A stretch of DNA of 64,000 bases, taken from positions 167,577,074 through 167,641,073 of the forward strand of contig CM041780.1 in NCBI GenBank assembly GCA_023374045.1. The letters run 5' to 3'. Below, in pieces: positions 48,440-59,900 of this stretch. Within the stretch, counting starts at the first letter, position 1; each line of letters begins with the position of its first letter. Both the position numbers and the translations under genes were made by a program. This DNA is from Limonium bicolor. Lineage: Eukaryota; Streptophyta; Magnoliopsida; Caryophyllales; Plumbaginaceae. Under the pieces are notes generated by a model that did not search any database, was not told where the DNA came from, and worked only from the letters and a program-made list of their open reading frames with translations.

Positions 48440-49391
48440 ATACAAGTCTTTGTTTTGCCTGTTTTTTCTTAGACTTCTTCTCTTTTTCCGCCATTCCACG
48501 TTTTGCTTTCTGCTCACTCTCAGCCTTTTCTTCTCTAATGAGTTCCTCTTGCCTCTTCTACGCGGACAACTGGAGCAGGCATATCCTCACAATAACTTTC
48601 AAGATCATGTCCATTTTCTCCCTGGACATGCGACGCCTTGCATTTTGATCAATCCCTAGCCAGAAAGAGCAAAAGCTAGACCACTTATCATTGTCCTCTA
48701 ACAACTTCCCCAACTTGCTTCTTCTGTCCTCTACAAAACGACGGCAGATCTGCTCAACATTGGTTAAATATACTCGAACCAGCTCTCGCCTGTACTGACA
48801 GTCCAGACAGCGGAATGGACGATCTGCTTTCTCCCTTATAACTTGAACCTGTGCCTTTATTATGAGGGTATCTGAATCGACAAAACCATCTGAAATCTTT
48901 GTCAGTTCCATAAATTTTTTCCATCCCCAGTCATGCTCTTTCTTCCAAAAATGATGCAATGTATCCGAATATTTGGACTTTTTTGGATCTTTGTTCACTA
49001 CAACGATTGTGAACTGTGCAAAATGACTCCAACCTGGGAGAAGCTTATCATGATTAGCAACGCACAGAAACAAAGATAGATGGTTGCTCACATCACAGCC
49101 CTGAGGATAGATTAGAATATACCATTTGTAGCCACCAACTTCAAACGCATTGCTCCGGAGTTCCCTCTTGTTAATTTGAGAAAACTTCTCTATCTTCCAT
49201 GTATGTTTCCCATAAAGCTCAGCAGGCTTTGGGCCATCATCATCACTGTCATTAGTGTCCCAGTAAGGAGGTGAAGTCGATGGGGTTCCATTCTCCATCT
49301 GTTCACAAGAGCGCCACTCTGCCAACACCTCACCAGATTCCTCAAGTTCAAACAATAATTCATTCAGTCGATGTCGATTAAGATTCGACAC
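48440..49391 (-). pseudogene. TRAF homolog 1 / MUSE13-14-type gene fragment with complete MATH domain
   Basis: An uninterrupted 277-codon frame (49391-48558) reads AEWRSCEQMENGTPSTSPPY, then a full MATH/TRAF domain (residues about 62-187: KHTWKIEKFSQINKRELRSN, GGYKWYILIYPQGCD, LPGWSHFAQFTI). RPFRCLDCQYRRELVRVYLT and WLGIDQNARRRMSREKMDMI follow. After ILKVIV the frame breaks, but the next codons still match the parent gene out of frame (EDMPAPVVRVE) and then in frame (KRQEELIREEKAESEQKAKR, SKKKQAKQ) with sequence omitted between. There is no ATG before Met32 (49298). In Arabidopsis these proteins help degrade NLR immune receptors. I infer a captured, partly spliced copy; a shortened MATH protein could be made but this is unproven. 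Confidence 0.88.
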
Positions 49392-49782
49392 CCAATTTCC
49401 CCAATTTCAAACCCTAAATCGAATGGAGCAGACATCGCGGGATCAAATCAAGAAGAGAAAATCAAGTTGTTACCTTAATCAAACAGGCGGTATCGATTAA
49501 GGATTCGAACCAAGCAGATGAATCCGTCGATAGTGAAGTGCTAGGAGAAAGACAAAGACTAGACAGAGTTACGGGAGTTTGCCCTTTGATTAGTGAACTA
49601 AACCCTGTTTGGTCAATGAAAGTAAAATGGTCAACCTCAGTTAGAGTTAAACGGAAATTGATAAGTTGGTTGACGGAAGATAAAACAATGTTAACTGATG
49701 GGTGGGCAATGTTAATTTCTAAAGTTCATGGGTGGGCAGTGTTAAATCTCATAACCCCATGGGTGGGCAGTGTAATTTTTCC
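49365..49782 (-). repeat. Right terminal inverted repeat of the Pack-MULE
   Basis: Inverted counterpart of 46203-46640. On its inner side it runs directly into the TRAF fragment reading away from it, so TIR sequence would act as leader or promoter for that frame. Confidence 0.88.
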
Positions 49783-49791
49783 AAAAAAAAT

Positions 49792-50250
49792 CAATCGGTC
49801 CTCTATGGTAGTGTTCCCCTGATTAATTAATTTACCCTGATAACTTCATTCTTACTAGGGGAACACTTGAGAGAGAAACAGGCGAGAGCACAAATTAATG
49901 AAAGCGAGTAGCTAGCAATGTCAAAACTCAAAAGACAGGTGTTGTTGTCCCGATGGCGTATAGATATAGTAGTACGTACATCTTTTTATATCCCCAATGA
50001 ATGATATCAATACTTTTTTCATTTTGTGTGTTTGCCGATGAGATTGGATGTGTCGACGAATAAATATATACGTACGGCGCTATTTGAAACTACCCTAGAT
50101 CTATCTAGAAGTGTCTTTTGAAAGCTAGGGTTTGATTTTGACGGGGTATTCTTTTTCGAAAGGGGACCGGGGTCGGGTGTCTGCTCTAGTGGTAGTTTAT
50201 TCTACGAAAAAACATATAATGACGAAGTGAAAAAGGCAAATGTCGTTGTA
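49792..50250. other. Intergenic sequence, nothing recognised
   Basis: AT-rich, no gene. A GT microsatellite begins near 50258. Confidence 0.4.
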
Positions 50251-50681
50251 TATACATTGTGTGTGTGTGTGTTTGTGGTCGATGAAATCTGTATTGTCAA
50301 CGTATGAGTATTGTACGAAGAGATTAATCAGTTTACAGTCTTAGAATTTTCTTGAAAGATTATGAAAAATGATGGAGCCACTTTTCAATGCAAAACAACG
50401 ACAATATAGCAAGCTACTTCATGCATGTGATCACGATTGTGAGTGTACTTAAATGGAAAATACCTAACATCAAAGTAACTTGTAAGGGCGATTTTGATTG
50501 TGTTATTCTCCTATTTTTAGCGTTTATAAGCATATATAAAGTTAGAAACCGACGTGCGCATGCATGTGAAGGGGAAAATGTATTTGTTACAATCAAAGAG
50601 AGTGATATATGGAGATCCATTTCAATTATAAATATATTTGTGGTACGTATGAAGTCGTGGAAGAGATAAGTTTTTTTTATA
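50251..50681. repeat. Left copy of a 430-bp sequence duplicated across the gap
   Basis: Runs from TATACATTGTGTGTG to the N gap. Nearly identical to 51182-51614, with only small indels (for example one A near 50392, GAG versus GACTTG near 50441). Confidence 0.9.
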
Positions 50682-51181
50682 NNNNNNNNNNNNNNNNNNN
50701 NNNNNNNNNNNNNNNNNNNNNNNNNNNNNNNNNNNNNNNNNNNNNNNNNNNNNNNNNNNNNNNNNNNNNNNNNNNNNNNNNNNNNNNNNNNNNNNNNNNN
50801 NNNNNNNNNNNNNNNNNNNNNNNNNNNNNNNNNNNNNNNNNNNNNNNNNNNNNNNNNNNNNNNNNNNNNNNNNNNNNNNNNNNNNNNNNNNNNNNNNNNN
50901 NNNNNNNNNNNNNNNNNNNNNNNNNNNNNNNNNNNNNNNNNNNNNNNNNNNNNNNNNNNNNNNNNNNNNNNNNNNNNNNNNNNNNNNNNNNNNNNNNNNN
51001 NNNNNNNNNNNNNNNNNNNNNNNNNNNNNNNNNNNNNNNNNNNNNNNNNNNNNNNNNNNNNNNNNNNNNNNNNNNNNNNNNNNNNNNNNNNNNNNNNNNN
51101 NNNNNNNNNNNNNNNNNNNNNNNNNNNNNNNNNNNNNNNNNNNNNNNNNNNNNNNNNNNNNNNNNNNNNNNNNNNNNNNNN
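50682..51181. other. Assembly gap of exactly 500 N
   Basis: Placeholder-sized run of N flanked by two copies of the same sequence, which suggests overlapping contig ends joined without merging. Confidence 0.95.
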
Positions 51182-51614
51182 TATACATTGTGTGTGTGTG
51201 TTTGTGGTCGATGAAATCTGTATTGTCAACGTATGAGTATTGTACGAAGAGATTAATCAGTTTACAGTCTTAGAATTTTCTTGAAAGATTATGAAAAATG
51301 ATGGAGCCACTTTTCAATGCAAAAACAACGACAATATAGCAAGCTACTTCATGCATGTGATCACGATTGTGACTTGTGTACTTAAATGGAAAATACCTAA
51401 CATCAAAGTAACTTGTAAGGGCGATTTTGATTGTGTTATTCTCCTATTTTTAGCGTTTATAAGACATATATAAAGTTAGAAACCGACGTGCGCATGCATG
51501 TGAAGGGGAAAATGTATTTGTTACAATCAAAGAGAGTGATATATGGAGATCCATTTCAATTATAAATATATTTGTGGTACGTATGAAGTCGTGGAAGAGA
51601 TAAGTTTTTTTATA
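51182..51614. repeat. Right copy of the 430-bp duplicated sequence
   Basis: Partner of 50251-50681 in the same orientation. Diverges after TTTTTTTATA at 51614, where unique sequence resumes. Confidence 0.9.
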
Positions 51615-51986
51615 AGTGGTTAAAAGTTCAACATAAGAGTGATAGTGAGATTCTAAATAAACCTTTCTCACGATACGGTGATGGGTAAATTTTAAACCCA
51701 AGATATTGATATTACTCAACTTTCAACCAAACTGACGAGGCTTGGCACGTACAAGAGATAGGTAAGTGACCATATTATATATATACTATTATAATTAACT
51801 TTATTATAATATTGGATTATTTATAAGTTAATGATCAGTACTAAAGATGCATGTGAACTCATCATGCATGTCTGCTCTGGTAACATGAACTACGTACGAC
51901 TTTTGGGGTAGCTGACTTGCCCGTACGTACGTACGTACCATGACGATGAAGAATAATTACACTAGACGGACGTACGTACTAACTAC
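51615..51986. other. 3' flank of the P450 gene
   Basis: AT-rich, with an ACGTACGT run (51920-51937). Holds no gene; likely includes the P450 3' untranslated region. Confidence 0.4.
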
Positions 51987-54164
51987 TTAAATCCTCCAAA
52001 ATGTGGTAGGGAGACCGTTTTGTGGAACAGGGAAAGGCATGTACTGAACGACGTCGCTTGATCCTCCAATAACTTCCCAGTTACACTTGTTGACAAGATG
52101 ATGAATGAAGATGAGTATCTCTAACTTGGCTAGCTCATTACCAGGACATGAGTGGATACCACAACCAAATGGCATGAATGTATTAGGTTTCGGTCCCACC
52201 TGTTAATTCATAACAATAGAAAAGTTTTATTGATTTTTAGTATTAATTACTCATGATTAATTTGTCTTTATATATTCTAAAGGAAATAAATATTATTAAT
52301 ATATACCTCAAATCTGGAAGGGTTGAATGTTTGTGGATCGTTATAGAAAGATGGGTTATGATGGATGTTCCGAAACAATGGCAACACTTTCCATCCTTTT
52401 GGTACCCGATAACCTGCAGCAGCAGTATGTACAACATTACATATGTTTTCTTTTCTTTCTTCCCTATTTATTATTATTATATATTACATGCATGCATGTG
52501 TGCGCGGAAATATTGAATAATACAGTAGTTATTAATTACTAATAAAGTTAAGTAAAGCTAAAAAAAGTCACAAAATAATAATTGAACTGGACCACATGAT
52601 AATGATGATGATGAATTATTGAGTTACGTACGTACCATCGAACTCGACATCCTTTGTAGCTTCCCTATAAGTGAAGGATATGATACTAGCCATTCTTTGT
52701 GACTCTTGTATCACCTTATGATGTTAAAATATATTTGTATAAACATAAGTATATAATACTAGCTGAATGAAATAAGTATATAATATTAGCTCAATTCATC
52801 CTTACTCTATATACTAACCTTATGTGTGTACACCATGGATCTTGTCTGACCCCATGTCAATCCCGCTTCCCTTTCTCATTTGATTCATAGATTGGTCTCT
52901 GCTCCTCCTACATATATACATACACTAACTAAAGGTAAGATGAAGAAATCAAATCTTCTAGCTAGCTAGCTAGTAATTAGTATTAAATATATAAGGAATC
53001 ACCTTGATAGCTTGGAGTATACGTTTATCATCAGTAATGTACTTTATGATCCAAGTTAAAAGAGTAGCAGTTGTATCTTGTGCTGCAAATAGAACACCTA
53101 TTATGTTATCTGATACTTGCTCCTTACTTAATACCTCCCCGTTTTGGTCTCTAAAGTTTAGCATCTGACCAAGAAGATCCTTTGATTCCATCTTCTTCTC
53201 TTTTCTTTTCAATATATCTCCTCAATCAGTCGCTCCAGCTCTTTTCTCGCCTATATTATGCATATGTTAATTAATCAAGTATACATCCATCATCAATTAA
53301 TCAATTAATGGACAAATTACCCCTTGTTGTTTTTCACTTACCTTGAATGATTTGTAATAACGAGTACCAGGGATAAGAATCGGGAATGAATTGTAACCCT
53401 TATCAATCACGCAATACTTTTCTCTCAATTTCATTTATAACATTCATCATCATCATCTAATTCACCAAAAATATACAATACCGCCACTTCAAACGCCATC
53501 TTCTTCAACTCATGGAACACTAATCGTTCATAACAGCCGCCGCCACCACCACCACCGTTAGTCGTCGTTGTCCACGAATCCAAAGTCGAAACAACTACAG
53601 ACTCAATCAATGGAACAAGAGTCTTGATTCTATCAAGTGAAAGTGAAGATTGAACTATCTTCCTTATACGACCATGGTAATTACTCCCTCCTGCTTGAAA
53701 AAATATAGCTTCTTCACCGATTAATTTCTCCTTTCCTTTAGGATATGTAGGTTTGAACAGGTCTGGTCTTGTTACTAAGATGTAACGGATTGCATCCGGT
53801 TTCGCTACTGTTATGCACCGGTAACCTAGGATATTGGTCTTGAATATATCGCCATACCTATTCATTCATTGCATGCACCACCGGATACAGCAGGTATTTA
53901 ATTATTACTTTTCGAAACAAAATTATTATATTAAGTACTATATAATTAATTAAGCACGTACTTGTTTTGCCTAGTAGTGAAGAATTGACTAGGACTTTGA
54001 GAGAAAAGTTGAAGAGACTCTCCAATAAAAGGCCAACCCATGGATCCTGGTGGAAGTTGCTGTTCGTTTCTCCATGTATACTGTTTGGATATGATCATCA
54101 CAAGCAGTAGTAAGAATATCATGAACAAGAGAATAATAGATGGAATCAGAGATATAACACCCAT
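51987..54164 (-). CDS. Cytochrome P450, CYP707A-like (abscisic acid 8'-hydroxylase)
   Basis: Seven exons with GT/AG introns: 54164-53962, 53857-53342, 53250-53003, 52907-52819, 52714-52636, 52413-52307, 52199-51987. Start is the ATG of MGVISLIPS. An N-terminal membrane helix (residues about 4-26) is followed by LPPGSMGWPFIGESLQ, LFKPTYPKGKEKLIGEEAIF, helix-I AAQDTT, ExxR as ESQR, FNPSRFE, and the haem loop FGCGIHSCPG. CYP707A enzymes sit on the ER and hydroxylate ABA at C8', the first step of its breakdown. As assembled, exon 2 (about 53430), exon 3 (about 53213) and exon 4 (about 52866) each lack one base. With those restored all exon phases agree and the protein is about 485 aa, the family's usual length. 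Because every motif and splice site is intact, assembly error is more likely than decay, but a pseudogene is not excluded. Confidence 0.85.
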
Positions 54165-54251
54165 TATTATGAATATAGTGGATATGTGTCGACTCAATTA
54201 TGTTTCTGTTTGATTATTGAAAGGAAGGAGTTGTACTGAGGGGTTCGCCTG

Positions 54252-54259
54252 TATTTATA
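54252..54259 (-). promoter_or_regulatory. TATA box of the P450 gene
   Basis: The minus strand reads TATAAATA, about 90 bases upstream of the chosen ATG, a normal distance for a plant core promoter with a short leader. Confidence 0.6.
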
Positions 54260-54385
54260 CGTGCATATACATATGAAATTGGGGCAAAAAATGATCGACA
54301 TCGATCGTCAAAAGTAAATGTGGCAACTGGCAAGGGATGATTGATTCGACGATGATGTCAATTTCTGGCGACGTCAAACATATTA

Positions 54386-54544
54386 CTCCCTCCATTAATT
54401 AATATCTGTCGTTTTAGGACGTGATTGTTGTTTAAAAATATGTGTTATTCTAGTTTTTTGATACACTTTTTTCATTTTTAACTCTACTATTCAACACAAA
54501 AATAATTATTATCTAGATGGAAAAGTTTTTTTGAATGGAGGAAG
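54386..54544. mobile_element. Stowaway-type MITE, 159 bp
   Basis: CTCCCTCCATTAA at one end, GAATGGAGGAAG at the other, TA on both sides. Lies in the upstream region of the P450 gene. Related in interior text (ATATCTGTC) to the one at 37732. Confidence 0.65.
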
Positions 54545-54723
54545 TACTACATTCAATCAAACGACCATGCTTGCAGTTTTGTTGGGGAAACAAATATTTG
54601 TACGAATATACTAGCTAGGCAGTTAACACATTTGAAACATTATAAGTTAAGTAATACTCTTGATTTGATGGGAGATAATAGTCAATCGAGATAAAGCAAA
54701 GTTTGTCTTGTTTCAAAAAATAA

Positions 54724-55123
54724 GGGAAAATTCACGAGATATCCCTGTTTTCTTTCGTAATTCACAATATACCCCTGTGATTTTAGTAATTTAACTTTAA
54801 ACATGCTTAAATGTTGTCCAAAATTGATGAAACTTTACATGGATGATGCTAAAGTGTTATATTTTGGTCAAATATCAAATTTGAAACTTTTTAAGCTCAC
54901 ATGTGACCTGTGGGACCCAATGAATATGTGACTGTTCATTGGGTCCCACAGGTCACATGTGAGCTTAAAAAACTTCAAATTTGATATTGGACCAAAATAT
55001 AACACTTTAGTATCGTCCATGTAAAGTTTCATCAATTTTAGACAACATTTAAACATGTTTAAAGTTAAATTACTAAAATCACAGGTATATTATGAATTAC
55101 GGAAGAAAACAGGATATTTTCCC
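54724..55123. mobile_element. Fold-back MITE, copy 1 (400 bp)
   Basis: An almost perfect palindrome from end to end, with ends GGGAAAATTCACGAGATAT and its complement. The centre is ACATGTGACCTGTGGGACCCA and its inverse around a short loop. Same family as 62768-63179. A 9-bp target duplication is not clear here. Instead GAGATAAAGCAAAGTTTG occurs on both sides (about 54688 and 55136). Confidence 0.88.
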
Positions 55124-55842
55124 TAAAAAAAAAAAAGAGATAAAGCAAAGTTTGCTTTTGGGTTCGAAAAATAAAATTAATTCATCCCATATCGATCGGT
55201 TCCTTAGTATCTGACCATGCACATTGATGTGACAATATTTAGAATCGAGAATTCTCGTTTTATTGAAAGATGAGTTTGCCTAATTATTAGAGCGCGCAGA
55301 AGCGCTAATGAACGATAAGTAATTTGAACACTATAGAAGCTAGATTATTAATTATAGTGAATTTGTGTTTTTATATAATTCATAAAATATCACATTTCAT
55401 ATTGTTATAAAATATAATTACATTTGTGTTTTAATTCACAAAATGAAAGCTATTAGTTATAACATAATAATTTAAAAATTAACAAGATGTCACCAAATAT
55501 TAAGTTAATTTAAAAACAATCATAATACTACTGAAAATTGTTGATAATAATAGGAAAGATATTTTACAAAAATTAAAAACTATAAAGTTGAAATTTCTAA
55601 AAAAAAAAACAAAACTTGAAACAAAGAGATAAGGTTTTACAAAATTAATATGCAAACAAATTTAAAGTCATTGAAAAGTTATCAAGAGTAGGGAAATTTT
55701 TATTTTATTTTTTGTGACAAGACTGTAACATTTTTGATCAACAACTTAATAGTAATCTATACTATATCTTAAAATATTACATAAGTAATAAAAATAAGAA
55801 CTGAAAATTAGTTTACTAAAGAAAAATTAATCCATTGCACAT
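55124..55842. other. AT-rich sequence, nothing recognised
   Basis: No gene and no recognised repeat apart from the copied flank beside the MITE. Confidence 0.4.
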
Positions 55843-56285
55843 CAATTTTTCCAATTAATGTTATTTTAAATTAGATTAGTTTTGTTTATAAATGAACGTG
55901 TCTATTCTTATTTTATGATATTTAATTATTACCCAACTATAATATTAAATACCTCTTAATAGATGATTTTTTTTTGCTCTTCATGATATATTTTTAAAAT
56001 GTAAGATTGTTTTTATCATTTATTTTCCTATTCTACCCTAATCTTCTTACCCACAACTATACTTTTCCATTTACTCCAATTTTTAATGTAAAAAGTAAGG
56101 GTATATAAAATGAGTTATTTTTGTCTCTCCTTAATAACTTTGCATCATCTATTTAAAACATGATCAAGTATTATAATGAAGAAGTAGTAGGATGAAAAGT
56201 TAGGGAAGGTAAAAAAAGAAAATAAATATTCAATTTGTTTGAAGTTTTTCATATGTTTAGTATTTTTTAATTTTAGCTTATTTTT
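55843..56285. repeat. Direct repeat, copy 1
   Basis: Non-coding AT-rich sequence (TTTTAAATTAGATTAGTTTTG...) that recurs at 61867-62290 in the same orientation, with substitutions and small indels. The copies lie either side of a LINE. Confidence 0.7.
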
Positions 56286-56286
56286 C

Positions 56287-56530
56287 ACTACAAGAAAAAC
56301 AGTAAATAGTGTCTGAATTTAGCGTCCGATTACTTGGCGGACGCTAATTTTCAATTAGTGTCCGAATTTAACGTCCGATCACTTGGCGGACACAAATTAG
56401 TGTCTAAATTTAGTGTCCGACTTAAGTTTAGACGCTATATTTCGATTAGCGTCCGATAATAGCGTCCAGTTACAGATCGAACACTAAATTGCCTCTTGAA
56501 TAACCGGAGAAGTTAGCGTCACTACTACGG
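56287..56530. mobile_element. One end of a CACTA-like element
   Basis: Starts CACTACAAGAAAAACAG and has subterminal repeats TTAGCGTCCGATTACTTGGCG / GTGTCCGAATTTA in both orientations. No second terminus is found before the LINE at 56719, so it is a truncated copy. Confidence 0.6.
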
Positions 56531-56966
56531 ATACGGTCTGTGGCAACGTTTTAATCCCAACACACCACTTAATTTACACTTTTTCCAAAGCAAACGATAA
56601 TACTTGTTAATATTTTCCCATCACTTTGTATTAGTGTTGGCTGTTGATAACTAAGTATCTTATTTAAAAAAGAAAATAGTAACGTTAGAAAAAAACCCTC
56701 AATTTTTCCAGTATGTTCTTTTTTTTTTGAATTAAATGGATATATATAAATCAAGTAAAGAGATAATGTAGTGTTAGATACATAGGGCCCTATATATCTG
56801 ATAACCAAGGGGGGGGGGGGGAGTTCACCTAGGGGGATATACAAAACCCACCATAGGAGTGGAACAAAAATATCAAAGAGCCATTACAAAATTACCCCAA
56901 AGTAAAAACAAAAATAGCGTGAAGCTAACAAAAAGGATCTATAGCGTAAAACAAACGTAGTCGCTC

Positions 56967-59900
56967 CTAGGAGCATAACACCCTATCTAGCCAGTCGAAA
57001 TCTGCAGTGGATCGTTTCATCTTCGTCCAAATGGTGGCTTTAGTTTCCGCCTTGATGTCAGCAATAATGAACTTGGCCTCCCGGTGTTGGTTGGCCATGG
57101 CTCGCTTGCACCTCTCTATCTAGATATGGTAGACAACGTTGGCTAACGCCGCTCTTTTCACCAGGTCAACCGGTCGACGCCCCTTGCAATAACGAAGAAT
57201 CCAGAATGCACAGCTACGAAGGCTACTCCGGTTGGTAGGGATACCCAGCCAGTCACAAGTCGCCCACCAGACCCTGCAAGAGTACCTGCATTGGAAAAAA
57301 AGATGGTTGCTTGTCTCTTGAGCATGCTCACAGAGCCAACATCTGTTAGCAAGACATATGCCCCACGATTGGAGCTTATCACAGGTTTTTAGTCTACCTT
57401 TCAGAGTGACCCATAAAATGAATTTGGCTTTAGGGATAGACCAATTTATCCAGCAAATATTGTACCATTGGAATATGCGGGAGGGGGTGGAAATGTCCTT
57501 ATAGAAGGAGCTAACCCTAGGGCGGGAGGGGTAGGAGCTGAATAGGGAGATGGCATCATCTGGAGAGCCACATTGCTTCATCCACCAGTCCCTGGCATGA
57601 AGGATGGACTTCCAGGTCCAGGGGTCATTTCCTTTAGTAGTAGCTGACCAGATGCTGATGATGCCACTGAAGGGTAGCATTATTATCTACCTCCCCCGAC
57701 CAGAGGAATGACCGAAAGCAACTGTTGACACTTTTGATGACGTTTTTAGGAATAGAGATACAGGAAGCCTAGAAACCAACAATCCCAAAGAGAGTACTCT
57801 GGATCAGGGAGAGTCTGTCTACGAAAGAGAGAGACTTGCTACCCCAAGAGGTGATCACTTTACGAATGCTGTCAAGAAGGGGGTTAAAGTCCGCAGCTTT
57901 AGGCTTCCTAGCAGTAATGGGGATCCCCAGATAGCGAAAGGGAAATGAGCCAAGATTGAAACCCGTGAGATGGAGCAGCGCCTCCGTCGTGGTGGGGTTA
58001 ACCCCACCCAAGAAAATGTCTGATTTGGTAGGGTTAAGCACAAGGCCTGAGGCATCTGAGAATATATTGATTTTGTTGAGCAAAGACGTTATGGAGTTTT
58101 GGTCACCTCTACAGAATAAGAGGGCATCATCGGCAAAGAAGAGATGGGTAATCCTAAGAGGTTTGCAGGACGGGTGGTATCTGAAATTGGGGGAGGTATG
58201 GAGTTGGTCCAGCAACCGGGAGAGCATGTCCATGATAAGCGCAAAAAGGTAGGGGAGAGGGGGTCACCCTGGCGTAACCCTCTTTCCCCTTTGAAGGAAT
58301 CCGAGGGAGTCCCGTTAATATTAATCGAGAAGGAGGTGGAGGTTACACATTGGATGATCCAGTTACTAAACTTCGGGGGGAAGTTAAGGAAGGAGAGAGT
58401 GTCCTGGAGGAACTTCCAGTCGACTGTATCAAAAGCCTTGCGGATGTCCATCTTCATAGTGCACCTAGGGGTGATATTGGATCGTTGGTAATTTTTCATA
58501 AGACACGAGCAGAGCTGAATGTTATCTGAGATAAGACGCCCTTTGATAAAGGCTCTTTGGCTTGGATTCACAAGGGAGGGGAGAACAGCTTTGAGCCTAT
58601 CAGCTATAATTTTGCTAATGATTTTATAAAGAGTGTTGCAGCAGGATATGGGTCTATAGTCTCCGGGGGACGAGGCTTTTTCTGTTTTAGGGATCAGGGT
58701 GATAAGGGTGGCATTGACCTCTTTCAGGAGCCGATCGCTATGGAAAAAGCTTTTGATGCCTCCACAAATGTCCTCTCCAATGATGTCTCAAGCTGCTTTG
58801 AAAAATTTGGATGTGTAGCCGTCCGGGCCTAGGGCTTTGTCATCCCCAATGGAGAAGAGGGCCGATTTAATCTCACTACTCTCAATGGGCATGGTTAGGA
58901 GGGTCCATGAAGAGTGATCCAGAACTCTATCATTGTTCAGGTTAAAGTCAGCCAAGGAGAGCTGGAGGGGAGTACTGGAGCCTAGAGTTTGCCTGAAGTG
59001 GCCAACCAGGCAATTTTCAATGTCGGAAGGAGTATGGAGGATTTCCCCAAGATCATTCTCTATGGACGCGATGGAGTTTTTATTTCTCCTAGCCTTAATG
59101 GCTCTATGAAAAAAGGAAGTATTAGAGTCCGCCCATTTAAGCCACCGGGTTTTTGAGAGCTGGCAAAGGAACAAAATCTCTTGGGAGTCCCTAACCATGA
59201 GGTTGTGTCTAAGAGCTTTTTCCTGAGAGATAATGGCCGGATTCCAAGGGTCAAGGTCCAGGCATCTTTGGACGTCACTCAGCTGATTTCTGATCCTTTG
59301 ACCTTTGTCCCCAAGGGATCCAAATTTGGATTTATGAAGATGGGTAAGCCCTATTCTGAGATGTTTAAGCCTTTGGACGATGGTGAAGAGGCGACTCCCA
59401 CACGGGGCCAGGTCCCATGCGTCCCGAACAAGGGGGAGAAAAGTGGGGTCGTTGGTCCATAGGTTGAGGAACTTAAAGTTCCTTTTATGGTAGGATGGAG
59501 CTGGAAGGGAGATCACCATGCGGCTATGATCCGAAACCAGGGGAGGAAGGAATGAGGCGTAGCTGGTGGGGAAAGCCAGGAGCCATTCCTCATTCACTAG
59601 AACTCGATCGATCTTCCCTAGCACTCGTCCGTGATCGAATTGATTGTTCCACCAGGTGAAAAATCTCCCATAAAATCGAAGATCTTGCAAAACCGCCTGA
59701 GAGACGTAATCAGCAAAGTCACGATAGTCTCTAGGAAGGGGGTTTCGACTACTAAGCCTATCTTGGGCATAGAGGATATTATTGAAATCCCCGGCTACCA
59801 CCCAGGGGCCAGTGGTACTCTGACTGAGGGTAATTATATCATCCCAAAGATGGGATCTCAAAGCCTGGTTGTTCCTACCGTAGACAACAGACAAAGTAAA

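Larger units (their letters stand above)
46203..49782. mobile_element. Pack-MULE-like element carrying two host-gene fragments
   Basis: 3580 bp bounded by long terminal inverted repeats. The outermost roughly 180 bp (GGAAAAATTACACTGCCC...) differ at one position; similarity resumes inward to about 440 bp (46203-46640 and 49365-49782). Long inverted ends and captured gene pieces are the hallmark of Mutator-like elements. Both flanks are A-runs (eight A at 46195-46202 and 49783-49790), so the target duplication is only suggestive. Inside are two exons of an RHD3/SEY1-type GTPase on the plus strand and a large TRAF/MATH gene fragment on the minus strand. No transposase is present. Near-identical ends imply recent movement. 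Confidence 0.85.
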
